From assembly GCA_002168225.1 (NCBI GenBank), contig NHBH01000001.1, forward strand, positions 476,188 to 540,187: 64,000 bases of DNA. Reading direction: 5' to 3'. Both the position numbers and the translations under genes were made by a program. Shown here piece after piece: positions 36,272 through 45,400 of the stretch. Position 1 is the stretch's first letter. Each line of letters begins with the position of its first letter. Below the pieces are notes generated by a model, which searched no databases, had not been told where the DNA came from, and saw only the letters and a list, made by a program, of their open reading frames with translations. Source of the DNA: Micavibrio sp. TMED2 (GTDB taxonomy: Bacteria; Pseudomonadota; Alphaproteobacteria; TMED2).

Positions 36272-37102
36272 TCAAGTGGTTTCAACCAGTTCGCCTTCCT
36301 CGGCGATCAGTTTCTCAACCATGGTTACGTCATCGGGCGCATCCACCGACCAGTGGGTGCGACCGCGATAATCCACGGTGACCACCTGTATCGGAATACC
36401 GTTTTCCAGCGCCCGGAGCTGTTCCAGCTGTTCCACGGTCTCCAGCGGGCCGGGCTGCAACTGACACAGGCGCTCAAGGGTCGCCTGGCGATAGGCATAG
36501 AGGCCGATATGGCGGTAAACCGGCGGTGCATCATGCGTACCCCGGATGAACGGGATCACCCGTTTCGAGAAATACAGCGCGCGACCGGTATAATCGAAGG
36601 TGACGGTGGTACCGCCGACCTGTCCGTCGGCTTTCGATGCGACGAGATCATCGACCTGCGCCGCGCTCATGCGGGTGGCCGGGGTGGCCATGGGCAGATC
36701 GGGATTGGCCAGCATGGCATTGACCAGCGCTTCCAGAATCCAGGGCGGGGTCAGCACGGCATCCCCCTGAAGGTTCAGAATAATATCCGGCTTGTCAGCC
36801 ATCTGGTTGATGGCGGCCAGCGACCGTTCGGTGCCATTGCGGCAGCTCTCGGGGGTCATCACCGCATAGCCGCCGAAACCGGTGACCAGATCGACAATCC
36901 GCTGGTCATCGGTTGCCACGATCACCTGACCCACATGGGGCACGGCACGGGCGATGCGCCAGACCCGCTCCAGCATCGGCACACCAGCAATCGGTGCCAT
37001 CGGCTTGCCGGGAAAACGGGATGAGCCATAACGGGCCGGGATAATGATAGCGACGGATGGTGCGATCTGTGAGGGGGGCTGGGTTGCTTGAAAATCAGTC
37101 AT
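36272..37102 (-). CDS. kdsB: 3-deoxy-manno-octulosonate cytidylyltransferase
   Basis: 276 residues. It activates Kdo with CTP for the LPS inner core. Motifs are IIPARYGSSRFPGKPMAPI (nucleotide loop), ATDDQRIVD, NLQGDAVLTP, and RHIGLYAYR with WSVDAPDD near the end. The first ~15 residues are an extension beyond the usual 250. Together with the phosphatase gene just downstream it forms a likely two-gene unit. The related CMP-sugar synthetase branch for other ulosonic acids is the main alternative. Confidence 0.9.
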   Translation of the reverse strand: MTDFQATQPPSQIAPSVAIIIPARYGSSRFPGKPMAPIAGVPMLERVWRIARAVPHVGQVIVATDDQRIVDLVTGFGGYAVMTPESCRNGTERSLAAINQMADKPDIILNLQGDAVLTPPWILEALVNAMLANPDLPMATPATRMSAAQVDDLVASKADGQVGGTTVTFDYTGRALYFSKRVIPFIRGTHDAPPVYRHIGLYAYRQATLERLCQLQPGPLETVEQLEQLRALENGIPIQVVTVDYRGRTHWSVDAPDDVTMVEKLIAEEGELVETT

Positions 37103-37373
37103 TTGGCGGCAGATGTGACATAAAGTGTTGAGACAAAGTCAACATGACGTAGTGTGTTTATACAAATTACAGGAAGCGATTGAACATTTGGCTTGTTTTG
37201 CCCCAATATCCGGGTTTGTAGGTTTCAAGTTTCTCAGCGCTGTTCGGGGCATCATGTGATCGGAACAGTGTTACTAACCGGTGCATGGCGGCTTGGCCAT
37301 GACTTTCCGACCGGGCACAGGGTCGGAAAAACACAAGCTGTTCTGACCATGCGTCACCACTTTGCGGCATAAA

Positions 37374-39278
37374 ATGATCCCGGCGATATTCAAGAAAACC
37401 AGCAAAGCGAGCAGCCCGGCTGCGGGTAATGGTGCATCTGCTGCACCTGCATCTGTTCCCTCTGCCGCCGCCAATGCTGCTGTGCCGCCGACCATGACGC
37501 CGCCCAAACCGACAAATCCCGGACCGAAACCGCGCCATAAGAAGGAAGCGATTGATTATTTCCGGGTCAAAAACTGGCCGTTTTTCATCAAGTTCTCGAT
37601 CGCGCCGCTGATCGCCATGGCGTTTCTGGCTGGTATCACCACCATGGGCAGTCAGGCGATTGAATCCCAGCGTCTCAATGCGAATGAGGTGGTGGAGAAG
37701 AACCTGCGCGGTGGTCTGGAGCTGTCGGCCATCAACCAGCGGCTGTTTGCGGTCAATGGTGCGCTCTATCGGGTCACCAGCCTGCTGGCCAGTGAGGCCG
37801 ATGTCGATCTGGTCAGTGAGTTCGAGGCAATCCGCGATACGGTGGACAGCCTGCTCAACCGGATCGAGCGTTATCAGGCTGAATTTGCCACCCCCGAACA
37901 GCGCCAGAAGTTGCAGGAAGTCTATGAGCGGCTGGATGAGTACAAGCTCAATGTGGATACGCTCTCGGTCCTGATCGAGATCGACCTTGCCGGTGGTGTG
38001 CGCAGCATCCGTGCCTTTGACGATACCTTTGCCCGGCTGGGACAGGCGCTGAACGAGAGTGTCGAGGAAATGCGCCTTGCCGGTCAGAAGCGGGTGCTGC
38101 AGGCATCGTCGGCAGCAGAGGAAACTAAACGTGATTTCATGGCGGCATCCGGTGTTGCCCTGCTGATCGTGCTGGTTGTGGCTATCACGCTTGGTCGCGC
38201 CACGGTACTGTCGATCCGGGAAATTGCCGGTGCCACCCGTGAGCTGGCCGAGGGCAACCAGCATGTAAATATCGACCGCTTGCGCCGGATGGATGAGTTG
38301 CGGGCAATTGTGACCTCGTTGCGCACCTTCCGGGACTACATCATTCAGGCCGATAATGCCGAACAGGCCCGTGTCCGGGCCCAGCGCGAGGCTGATGCCG
38401 TGCGCCATGCCGCGCTGAAGGAAATGGCCGAAAGCATCGATCGTGAGACCGAGAAGGTGGTCAGCATCGTTGGTGCCAAGGCCGGAGAGATGCAGTCGGC
38501 GGCGATTGATATGGATGCCACCTCCGGGCGGATGGCTTCCGAGGCTTCCGAGGCCACCGAAGTGGCACAGGATGCGCTGGAAACCGCCCAGACCGTTGCC
38601 GCCGCTGCCGGTCAGCTGTCACAGGCGATTGATACCATCGCCATGGAAGTGAACCAGTCGCATACCAAGACCGAAATCGCGGTCTCGCAAACCGGTGATG
38701 TGCAATCGGTGGTCAAGGGCCTCGCCGATACCGCAGCCCAGATCGGTTCGGTGGTCGAGATCATCTCCAGCATTGCCGACCAGACCAATATGCTGGCGCT
38801 CAACGCGACGATTGAGGCGGCGCGGGCCGGTGAGGCCGGTCGCGGTTTTGCCGTGGTTGCCTCCGAGGTCAAAGGCCTCGCCCAGCAGACTGCCGATGCG
38901 ACGAGCGAGATCGCCGGGCAGGTTGAGGCAATTCAGGCCAGCAGTGAGAAGGCGGCCGCCACCTTCTCCGATGTCACCCAGACAATTCGCGACCTTGGTG
39001 AAATCTCGAATACCATTGCCGCCAGCATCAATGAGCAGATGGCGTCGACCCAGGAAATCGCCTCGGCCATTCGCCATTCTGCCAATGTCAGCCAGGACGT
39101 TGCCAACCGTATGCAGCGGCTGTTGCAGGAAGTCGGCGAAACCAGCCGTCTGGCCCAGTTCGTCAAGAGCAATGCCGATGAACTCAGCACCGAGACCAGC
39201 GAGCTTGGCAATATCCTGACCAGTATCGTTCGGGAAGCGACGATCAAGCAGGAACGCGGCACGCACGATCACGAATGA
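37374..39278 (+). CDS. Methyl-accepting chemotaxis protein
   Basis: 634 residues. An unusual ~65-residue cytoplasmic start rich in Ala, Pro and Ser comes before the first transmembrane helix (about 68-88). A periplasmic four-helix-type sensor (about 90-240) follows, then a second helix, a HAMP domain, and a signalling domain with the tip sequence [20 protein letters not shown] and [18 protein letters not shown]. The receptor works through CheA/CheW, not in the window. ATG 37374 is chosen over TTG 37362. No sensor-domain ligand can be read. Confidence 0.9.
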   Translation: MIPAIFKKTSKASSPAAGNGASAAPASVPSAAANAAVPPTMTPPKPTNPGPKPRHKKEAIDYFRVKNWPFFIKFSIAPLIAMAFLAGITTMGSQAIESQRLNANEVVEKNLRGGLELSAINQRLFAVNGALYRVTSLLASEADVDLVSEFEAIRDTVDSLLNRIERYQAEFATPEQRQKLQEVYERLDEYKLNVDTLSVLIEIDLAGGVRSIRAFDDTFARLGQALNESVEEMRLAGQKRVLQASSAAEETKRDFMAASGVALLIVLVVAITLGRATVLSIREIAGATRELAEGNQHVNIDRLRRMDELRAIVTSLRTFRDYIIQADNAEQARVRAQREADAVRHAALKEMAESIDRETEKVVSIVGAKAGEMQSAAIDMDATSGRMASEASEATEVAQDALETAQTVAAAAGQLSQAIDTIAMEVNQSHTKTEIAVSQTGDVQSVVKGLADTAAQIGSVVEIISSIADQTNMLALNATIEAARAGEAGRGFAVVASEVKGLAQQTADATSEIAGQVEAIQASSEKAAATFSDVTQTIRDLGEISNTIAASINEQMASTQEIASAIRHSANVSQDVANRMQRLLQEVGETSRLAQFVKSNADELSTETSELGNILTSIVREATIKQERGTHDHE

Positions 39279-39295
39279 TCCTGCCCCCGTACCGA

Positions 39296-39934
39296 TCAGA
39301 CCGGCATGACAGCGGCATCAATTACGTAAATTACCTCACAAGCACCCGGTCCGTTATCGCGCCGGGATAGTGAGCTCTGCCATCGCCAGCCATCATCGCG
39401 TTCAATCCGGATCAGATAGCCGCTGAGGCGCAGCAACTCATTGGCGCGAACGCCCAGCATAATGCGCCGGTTGTTACCGGTGGCCGGGACGATATGGCAG
39501 TTGCTAAAATTATCGAAGATTTGATGCTCGGCAACCGGCGGGGCACCGCGCCATGACACATAGCCGAAGCGCCAGTGCTGGCCGATCGACAGTTTCTCGA
39601 TCACGGCGGTATCCGACATCGGCCCCCAGCCGAAGGCGATATCGAGGGGAGAATAGCGGGCGCTGGCATCCCAGCGATAGCGTTTGGTCGAGAGTACCCG
39701 CGCGGTTATATCAAAGCTGGCAAGCCCGGTAATAACCTCGCCGTCTTCATCCTTCAGCACCAGCGGTGGGATCTTCTGCTGCAAGGGCGGATCGGGAGCG
39801 ATCTGCACACCCGGCGGCGGGGCCGGGGCCGCGCCCTGGCCACATGCGGTCAGGGTGGCGGGCAGGGCAAGCGTGGCAGTGGCCGCGGTCAGGCTACGGA
39901 GGAAGGATCGGCGGTGATGCGATGGTTCCTGCAT
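39296..39934 (-). CDS. Putative lipoprotein of unknown function
   Basis: 212 residues. A twin-arginine-like start (HHRRSFLRSL) and a lipobox L-T-A-C with Cys31 mark it as exported and lipidated. The mature part begins with a Pro-rich linker (about 32-55), then a compact domain with DITARVLSTKRY, AFGWGPMSD and HWRFGYVSW. It resembles a family of secreted hypothetical proteins, but I cannot name one. It is convergent with the chemoreceptor gene (17 bases apart) and single. Confidence 0.6.
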   Translation of the reverse strand: MQEPSHHRRSFLRSLTAATATLALPATLTACGQGAAPAPPPGVQIAPDPPLQQKIPPLVLKDEDGEVITGLASFDITARVLSTKRYRWDASARYSPLDIAFGWGPMSDTAVIEKLSIGQHWRFGYVSWRGAPPVAEHQIFDNFSNCHIVPATGNNRRIMLGVRANELLRLSGYLIRIERDDGWRWQSSLSRRDNGPGACEVIYVIDAAVMPV

Positions 39935-40092
39935 TATTGATACATGCTGTATTTCCCGCAGCGCACAAATTTACCAGTTGCGAAGGTCGGCTTGTGCAAC
40001 CACGTCAGTAATCAAACCCACCAACTGGGATTACTGCGGCATCGGCAGTCGCTGTCGCTTCGCCGCTTAATCCGGAACACAGGAACATTACC

Positions 40093-41199
40093 ATGACTGA
40101 CGCGCATAATTCTGTGCTTTTCGAGACTGTTGCCTTTGGCTCTATCAAATCTGCCAACCGGGTGCTGATGGCCCCATTGACCCGCAACCGGGCCAATCCC
40201 GACGGTACGCCCGGTGATCTCGCCGCCGAATATTACACCCAGCGGGCCGGGGCCGGTGTGATTATCACCGAGGCGACGCAGATCAGCCCTTTCGGTAAGG
40301 GATACCTCAATACGCCCGGTATTCATTCACCCGAACAGGTTGCCAAATGGCGCGAGACTACCGAGGCGGTCCATGCCGCCGGTGGCAAGATCGTGCTCCA
40401 GCTCTGGCATGTGGGCCGGATCAGCCATACCTCACTGCTGCCGAATGGTGAGCAACCGATGGCCCCCTCGGCTATTCGGGCCAAGTCCCAGACCTTTATC
40501 GAGACGGGCATGACCGATGTATCCGAACCGCGCGCCATGACCGTTGAGGATATCAAAACGACAATCGGGCAATATCGTCAGGCTGCCGAGAATGCCAAGG
40601 CGGCGGGGTTTGACGGCGTCGAGGTTCACGGTGCCAATGGTTATCTGCTCGATCAGTTCCTGCGTGATGGCAGCAACAAGCGCAGTGACAGCTATGGCGG
40701 TCCGGTTGAAAACCGCATCCGGTTGCTGGATGAGGTGGTCGAGGCCGTGGTTGATGTGCTTGGCGCTGACCGGGTCGGTGTCCGCCTGTCGCCGACCGGC
40801 GGTTTCAACGATATGAGTGACAGCAACCCGACCGAAACCTTTGTCGCCGCAGCCAAGGCGCTTGGTCGCTACGGCCTTGCCTATCTGCATGTGGTCGAGA
40901 AATTCCCCGGAGAGGAACAAACTGCTGAGAACAAGACGGTGATCAAGGCGGTGCGGGCGGCATGGTCCGGTGCCTATATCGCCAATGGCGATTATGATGC
41001 CGATGAGGCGGCAGCGGCGATCAGGGATGGTCATGCGACAGCCGTTGCTTTCGGTCGGCCGTTTATTGCTAACCCGGATCTGCCCAAACGCTTCAAACTG
41101 GCGGCTGACCTCAATGAACCGGATCAGCAGACCTTCTATGGTGGCAATGAGAAGGGCTATACCGATTATCCGGCACTGGCGGATGAACAGGCCGCATAA
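40093..41199 (+). CDS. Old Yellow Enzyme-family alkene reductase
   Basis: 368 residues, FMN-dependent. It shows MAPLTRNRANPDGTP (FMN contact), QLWHVGRISH with catalytic His near residue 100, and GVEVHGANGYLLDQFLRDGSNKRSDSYGG with the His-Ala-Asn pair that binds substrate. Such enzymes reduce activated alkenes, nitrate esters and quinone-like compounds with NADPH. It is a single gene ended by a terminator at 41224. NemA-type is likely but other OYE members cannot be excluded. Confidence 0.9.
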   Translation: MTDAHNSVLFETVAFGSIKSANRVLMAPLTRNRANPDGTPGDLAAEYYTQRAGAGVIITEATQISPFGKGYLNTPGIHSPEQVAKWRETTEAVHAAGGKIVLQLWHVGRISHTSLLPNGEQPMAPSAIRAKSQTFIETGMTDVSEPRAMTVEDIKTTIGQYRQAAENAKAAGFDGVEVHGANGYLLDQFLRDGSNKRSDSYGGPVENRIRLLDEVVEAVVDVLGADRVGVRLSPTGGFNDMSDSNPTETFVAAAKALGRYGLAYLHVVEKFPGEEQTAENKTVIKAVRAAWSGAYIANGDYDADEAAAAIRDGHATAVAFGRPFIANPDLPKRFKLAADLNEPDQQTFYGGNEKGYTDYPALADEQAA

Positions 41200-41223
41200 G
41201 CCACAATCCGTACCGATAAAGTG

Positions 41224-41251
41224 AAGGGGCGCTGTCAGCGCCTCTTTTCTT
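41224..41251 (+). terminator. Rho-independent terminator after the OYE gene
   Basis: AAGGGGCGCT, loop GTC, AGCGCCTCTT (one G-T pair), followed by TTCTTTT. Confidence 0.8.
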
Positions 41252-41280
41252 TTGTCCGCTCATCGGTATCTTCCGCCCTC

Positions 41281-43209
41281 ATGAGTGATCACGAAACGCC
41301 CCCAGACGACAAGGCAGACAAAAACACAGGTGAAACCGGCCCGGAACCGCGCTGGCGCGAGGATGGTGCGCTGGTCTCCGACCGGTTTGGCGATGTCTAT
41401 TTCTCCCGCGATGGCGGGCTGGACGAGACACGCCATGTGTTTCTGAAAGGCTGTGGCCTGCCCGAGCGGTGGCAGAACCGGGATCACTTCACCATTGCCG
41501 AGACCGGGTTTGGCACCGGTCTCAACATGCTGGCCACATGGCAGGCCTTTCGCGACAGCCCGGGTCAGTGCCGGCAACTGAACCTGATTTCGGTCGAGGC
41601 CTATCCGCTGACCAAGTCGGATATGACCCGTGCCCTTGATGAATGGCCCGAGCTGGGCGATCTGCGCGCCGGGCTGCTGACCCAGTATCCACCGCCGGAG
41701 CCGGGTGTGCACCGGCTGGTGTTTGACGGTGGGCGGGTGTGTCTGACCCTGCTGATCGGTGAGGCGGCGGCCATGTTTGGCCAGTTGCAGGCGCGTGTCG
41801 ATGCGTGGTTTCTCGATGGTTTTTCGCCCTCGAAGAACCCGGAGATGTGGCGCGAGGAAGTCATGGATCAGGTGGCTCGGTTGAGTGCTCCGGATGCTGT
41901 GGCGGCGAGCTTTACCGTCGCCCGCGCGGTTCGCGACCGACTCTCGGCCCGCGGCTTTGCCTGTAACAAGGCTCCCGGTTTCGGGCGCAAGCGCGATATG
42001 CTGGTGGCGCACCGGGAAGCGCTGATCCGACCGGAGCCGCTGCCTGACCGGCGCTTTGCCATTATCGGTGCCGGGATTGCCGGATCGGCGATGGCGGCGG
42101 CACTGGCCGCGCGCGGACAGGCGGTAACGGTTATCGATCCGCATCCGGGGCTGGAGCGGGCGGCATCGGGCAATCCGGTGGGCATCGTTATGCCACGCCT
42201 GCATCTGGGTGATGATCCGGTCAGCGATTTCAACCGCAGCGCCTGGCGCTTTGCGACGGCGTGGTATGATCGCCTGCCGCTGGTTGATGGCGCGCCTGCT
42301 CTAACCGATTGCGGTGTCCTGCAACTGGCCCGTGACGGTGATGAGGCAGCGCGGTTCCAGCGTCTCGCCCGTCTGCCCAATGTGGCGAGCCGCAGCGGCA
42401 CGGTGGTTGATGGCGAACAGGTGTGTTTCCTGACCGGTACAGGCAATGAGCATGGCGGACTGTGGCTGCCCGAGGCGGGCTGGGTCCGCCCCCATCGCCT
42501 GTGTCAGGCCCTGCGCCAGCATGAGGCGATTACTGTGATTGACAAGGCTGTTGCCCGGATTAGGCCAAGCGATAGTGGCTGGGACCTGTTCGATGCGACG
42601 GGTGAGGTGATGCTGAGTGCCGATGTGGTGATTGTCGCCAATGGGCTGGACAGTCGCCTTTATTCGCAACTGGACTGGCAGCCGCTGCGTCCGAAACGTG
42701 GCCAGATCACTGAACTGGCCGCCGAGGCGGGCCACGGTCCGAACTGCATCACCACCTTCGGACATTATCTCTCACCGGTCATTGATGGCCGCCGGATTGT
42801 CGGGGCGAGCTATGACCACTGGGATGACGCGATCCCGGCCAACTGGCCGGATGTGCGCGATGACAGCGATGAGGGCAACCGTGCGGCGCTGGCTGCCGCC
42901 ATGCCGGCACTTGCCGGGATGCTCGGGCATGTGATCGACAGCCGGGCGGCGCTGCGTGCCACGACCCCGGACCATCTGCCGCTCGCCGGACCGGCCCCTG
43001 ACCCGGAAAATATCGCTGCGGTCCTGCCGGGCCTTTATCTGCTCACCGGCCTCGGCTCAACCGGCCTCGTTACTGCCCCGATCTGTGCCGAAACCATCTG
43101 CGCCAGCCTGTTTGACGAACCCCTGTCCATGGCCGACACCACGGCAGCCGCCATCGCCCCCGCCCGATTTCTCGAGCGGGCCGCCAAGCGCGGACAGGTA
43201 ACGGTTTAG
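41281..43209 (+). CDS. mnmC: Bifunctional tRNA 5-methylaminomethyl-2-thiouridine enzyme MnmC
   Basis: 642 residues with both catalytic halves. The N-terminal methyltransferase (about 15-250) has ETGFGTGLNMLATW (SAM loop) and WFLDGFSPSKNPEMW. The C-terminal FAD oxidoreductase (about 260-640) has FAIIGAGIAGSAMAAALA and GNPVGIVMPRL, ending with TGLGSTGLVTAP. It completes mnm5 on wobble U34 of tRNAs. ATG 41281 is chosen over a GTG at 41221 that lies inside the terminator. It ends 6 bases before the convergent lepA stop. Confidence 0.94.
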   Translation: MSDHETPPDDKADKNTGETGPEPRWREDGALVSDRFGDVYFSRDGGLDETRHVFLKGCGLPERWQNRDHFTIAETGFGTGLNMLATWQAFRDSPGQCRQLNLISVEAYPLTKSDMTRALDEWPELGDLRAGLLTQYPPPEPGVHRLVFDGGRVCLTLLIGEAAAMFGQLQARVDAWFLDGFSPSKNPEMWREEVMDQVARLSAPDAVAASFTVARAVRDRLSARGFACNKAPGFGRKRDMLVAHREALIRPEPLPDRRFAIIGAGIAGSAMAAALAARGQAVTVIDPHPGLERAASGNPVGIVMPRLHLGDDPVSDFNRSAWRFATAWYDRLPLVDGAPALTDCGVLQLARDGDEAARFQRLARLPNVASRSGTVVDGEQVCFLTGTGNEHGGLWLPEAGWVRPHRLCQALRQHEAITVIDKAVARIRPSDSGWDLFDATGEVMLSADVVIVANGLDSRLYSQLDWQPLRPKRGQITELAAEAGHGPNCITTFGHYLSPVIDGRRIVGASYDHWDDAIPANWPDVRDDSDEGNRAALAAAMPALAGMLGHVIDSRAALRATTPDHLPLAGPAPDPENIAAVLPGLYLLTGLGSTGLVTAPICAETICASLFDEPLSMADTTAAAIAPARFLERAAKRGQVTV

Positions 43210-43215
43210 GCCGGT

Positions 43216-45018
43216 TTACTCGTCGCCCATCTTGAGGGCGGCGATGAAGGCGCTTTGGGGGATTTCGACATTGCCGAACTGGCGCATCTTTTTCTTACCC
43301 GCCTTCTGTTTCTCCAGCAGCTTGCGCTTCCGGCTGATGTCGCCGCCATAGCATTTCGCGGTCACGTCCTTGCGCATGGCAGAGACGGTCTCACGGGCGA
43401 TGACCTTGCCACCGATCGCGGCCTGAATGGCGATCTTGAACAGCTGTTTCGGGATCAGGTCCTTGAGGCGTTCGCACAGGTCGCGGCCACGCTTTTCGGC
43501 CACCGAGCGGTGCACCATCATGGCGAGCGCGTCCACCGGCTCCTGATTGACCATGATGTTCATCTTGACCAGATCATCGGCCCGGTAGTCATCCATCTGG
43601 TAGTCAAAGCTGGCATAGCCGCGGCTGATTGATTTCAGACGGTCATAGAAGTCGAAGACCACTTCCGACAGCGGCAGGCGATAGACCACCATGGCCCGGT
43701 TGCCGGCATAGGTCAGGTCGATCTGTTCACCGCGCCGGTCCTGACACAGTTTCAGGATGCCGCCGAGATAATCATCCGGGACGAGGATGGTGGCCTTGAT
43801 CCACGGCTCCTCGATCTTGTCGATATGCACCACATCCGGCATATCGGCGGGGTTGTACATCTCGATCATTTTCCCGTCGGTCTTGTGGATGCGATAGACC
43901 ACGGACGGGGCGGTAGCGATCATGTCGAGATTGAACTCGCGGTCGAGGCGCTCCTGAATGATTTCCATATGCAGCAGGCCGAGGAAGCCGCAGCGGAAAC
44001 CGTAGCCGAGTGCTGCCGAGGTTTCGGCCTCGTAATGGAAGCTGGCATCGTTGAGGCGGAGTTTGCCAAGGCTGTCGCGCAGATGCTCGAACTCGGAGCT
44101 GTCAGCCGGGAACAGGGAGCAGAAGACGACCGGAATGGACGGTTGGAAGCCGGGCAGCATCTCACTGGCCGGTTTCTTGGCATCGGTGATGGTGTCACCG
44201 ACCCGTGCATCCTGAATGTCCTTCATACCGGCGGTCAGGAAGCCCATCTCGCCGGGGCCGAGTTGGCCGATAATCTGTGGTTTGGGTGAGAACACGCCGA
44301 CCCGGTCGAGCAGTCGCTCGGCACCCGTGGACATGAATTTCACGGTCTGGCCAGTTTTCAGTGTGCCCTGCATCATGCGGATCAGCATGACGACACCGAG
44401 ATAGCTGTCATACCAGCTGTCGACGAGCAGCGCCTGCGGGCGGCTCTCCGGTTCATATTCCGGTGGATTCAGGCGCTTGACGATGGCTTCGAGCAGGTCA
44501 TGGATGCCCTCGCCGGTCTTGGCCGAACACAGGATGGCGTCAGAGGCGTCGATGCCGATCACATCCTCGATCTGTTCGCGCACCCGGTCTGGTTCCGCGG
44601 CGGGCAGGTCGATCTTGTTGATCACCGGGATGATCTCGTGATCGTTCTCGATCGCCTTGTAGACATTGGCCAGCGTCTGGGCCTCAACGCCCTGACTGGC
44701 ATCGACGATCAGCAGCGAGCCTTCGCAGGCCGCAAGCGACCGGCTGACCTCATAGGCGAAGTCGACATGGCCCGGGGTGTCCATCAGGTTGAGCTGGTAT
44801 TCGATCCCGTCATCGGCCTTGTACAGCAGGCGCACGGATTGCGCCTTGATCGTGATGCCGCGTTCACGCTCGATATCCATGCTGTCGAGCACCTGCGAGC
44901 TCATCTCGCGTTCGTTCAGCCCGCCGCAGGTCTCGATCAGACGGTCGGCAAGGGTGGATTTGCCATGGTCGATATGGGCGATGATGGCAAAGTTGCGGAT
45001 ATGGTCACGTGTGGCCAT
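43216..45018 (-). CDS. lepA: Elongation factor 4 (LepA)
   Basis: 600 residues from ATG 45018, the usual length; an upstream ATG at 45066 would add 16 residues not found in LepA. The G domain shows [15 protein letters not shown] (G1), [12 protein letters not shown] (G2), MDTPGHVDF (G3) and NKIDLP (G4). Later domains have the EF-G-like GLLHMEI and the LepA-specific C-terminal ending [17 protein letters not shown]. It back-translocates or remodels stalled ribosomes. Confidence 0.97.
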   Translation of the reverse strand: MATRDHIRNFAIIAHIDHGKSTLADRLIETCGGLNEREMSSQVLDSMDIERERGITIKAQSVRLLYKADDGIEYQLNLMDTPGHVDFAYEVSRSLAACEGSLLIVDASQGVEAQTLANVYKAIENDHEIIPVINKIDLPAAEPDRVREQIEDVIGIDASDAILCSAKTGEGIHDLLEAIVKRLNPPEYEPESRPQALLVDSWYDSYLGVVMLIRMMQGTLKTGQTVKFMSTGAERLLDRVGVFSPKPQIIGQLGPGEMGFLTAGMKDIQDARVGDTITDAKKPASEMLPGFQPSIPVVFCSLFPADSSEFEHLRDSLGKLRLNDASFHYEAETSAALGYGFRCGFLGLLHMEIIQERLDREFNLDMIATAPSVVYRIHKTDGKMIEMYNPADMPDVVHIDKIEEPWIKATILVPDDYLGGILKLCQDRRGEQIDLTYAGNRAMVVYRLPLSEVVFDFYDRLKSISRGYASFDYQMDDYRADDLVKMNIMVNQEPVDALAMMVHRSVAEKRGRDLCERLKDLIPKQLFKIAIQAAIGGKVIARETVSAMRKDVTAKCYGGDISRKRKLLEKQKAGKKKMRQFGNVEIPQSAFIAALKMGDE

Positions 45019-45400
45019 GAACGGAATGCTCTTGCAAAAACGGGGTTGGGACAGGTTTGGCCGCATGTTTAGCGGCTAATGCGCCTTATCGCCATTAAAT
45101 AGAGTGAAACCGGGGAAACAGCAATCACCGGACGTCGTTTCTGGCGGTTTCATCGCCGATCACACGGTTTTGATCCGATTGGGGCAGTGCAGAGGCGGCG
45201 AAAGGCCGTTCTATTGGCAACAATCTTTCAACAAAATGCTTGAGATAGGCAGAACCGCATTGCTCAATTCCCTGATGCCTCTAGTGTTTGATATGGTATC
45301 GAGGACTGTCTGCCAGCTTGCGTATGTTTGTTTGCTGTCTCAGGCAGGGTTACCGGTCCGGTTCACGGGGTATCTCCGGTTCATGTTTGGTGAGTTTTAG
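45019..45400. other. 382-base divergent gap
   Basis: Between lepA and the acidic Ntn-hydrolase-like gene. A GTG-started frame (45104-45400) ends exactly where the next gene begins, in the same reading frame, but has no ribosome binding site and looks like chance. CTGCC/GGCAG and ACCGG repeats near 45310-45385 may help form a leader structure. I see no clear promoter. Confidence 0.45.

Noticed and set aside
45104-45400. GTG-started 98-codon frame abutting the acidic gene
   Set aside because: No ribosome binding site and no family features. It is in frame with the next gene but separated by a stop; it could be a read-through relic, but I have no support.
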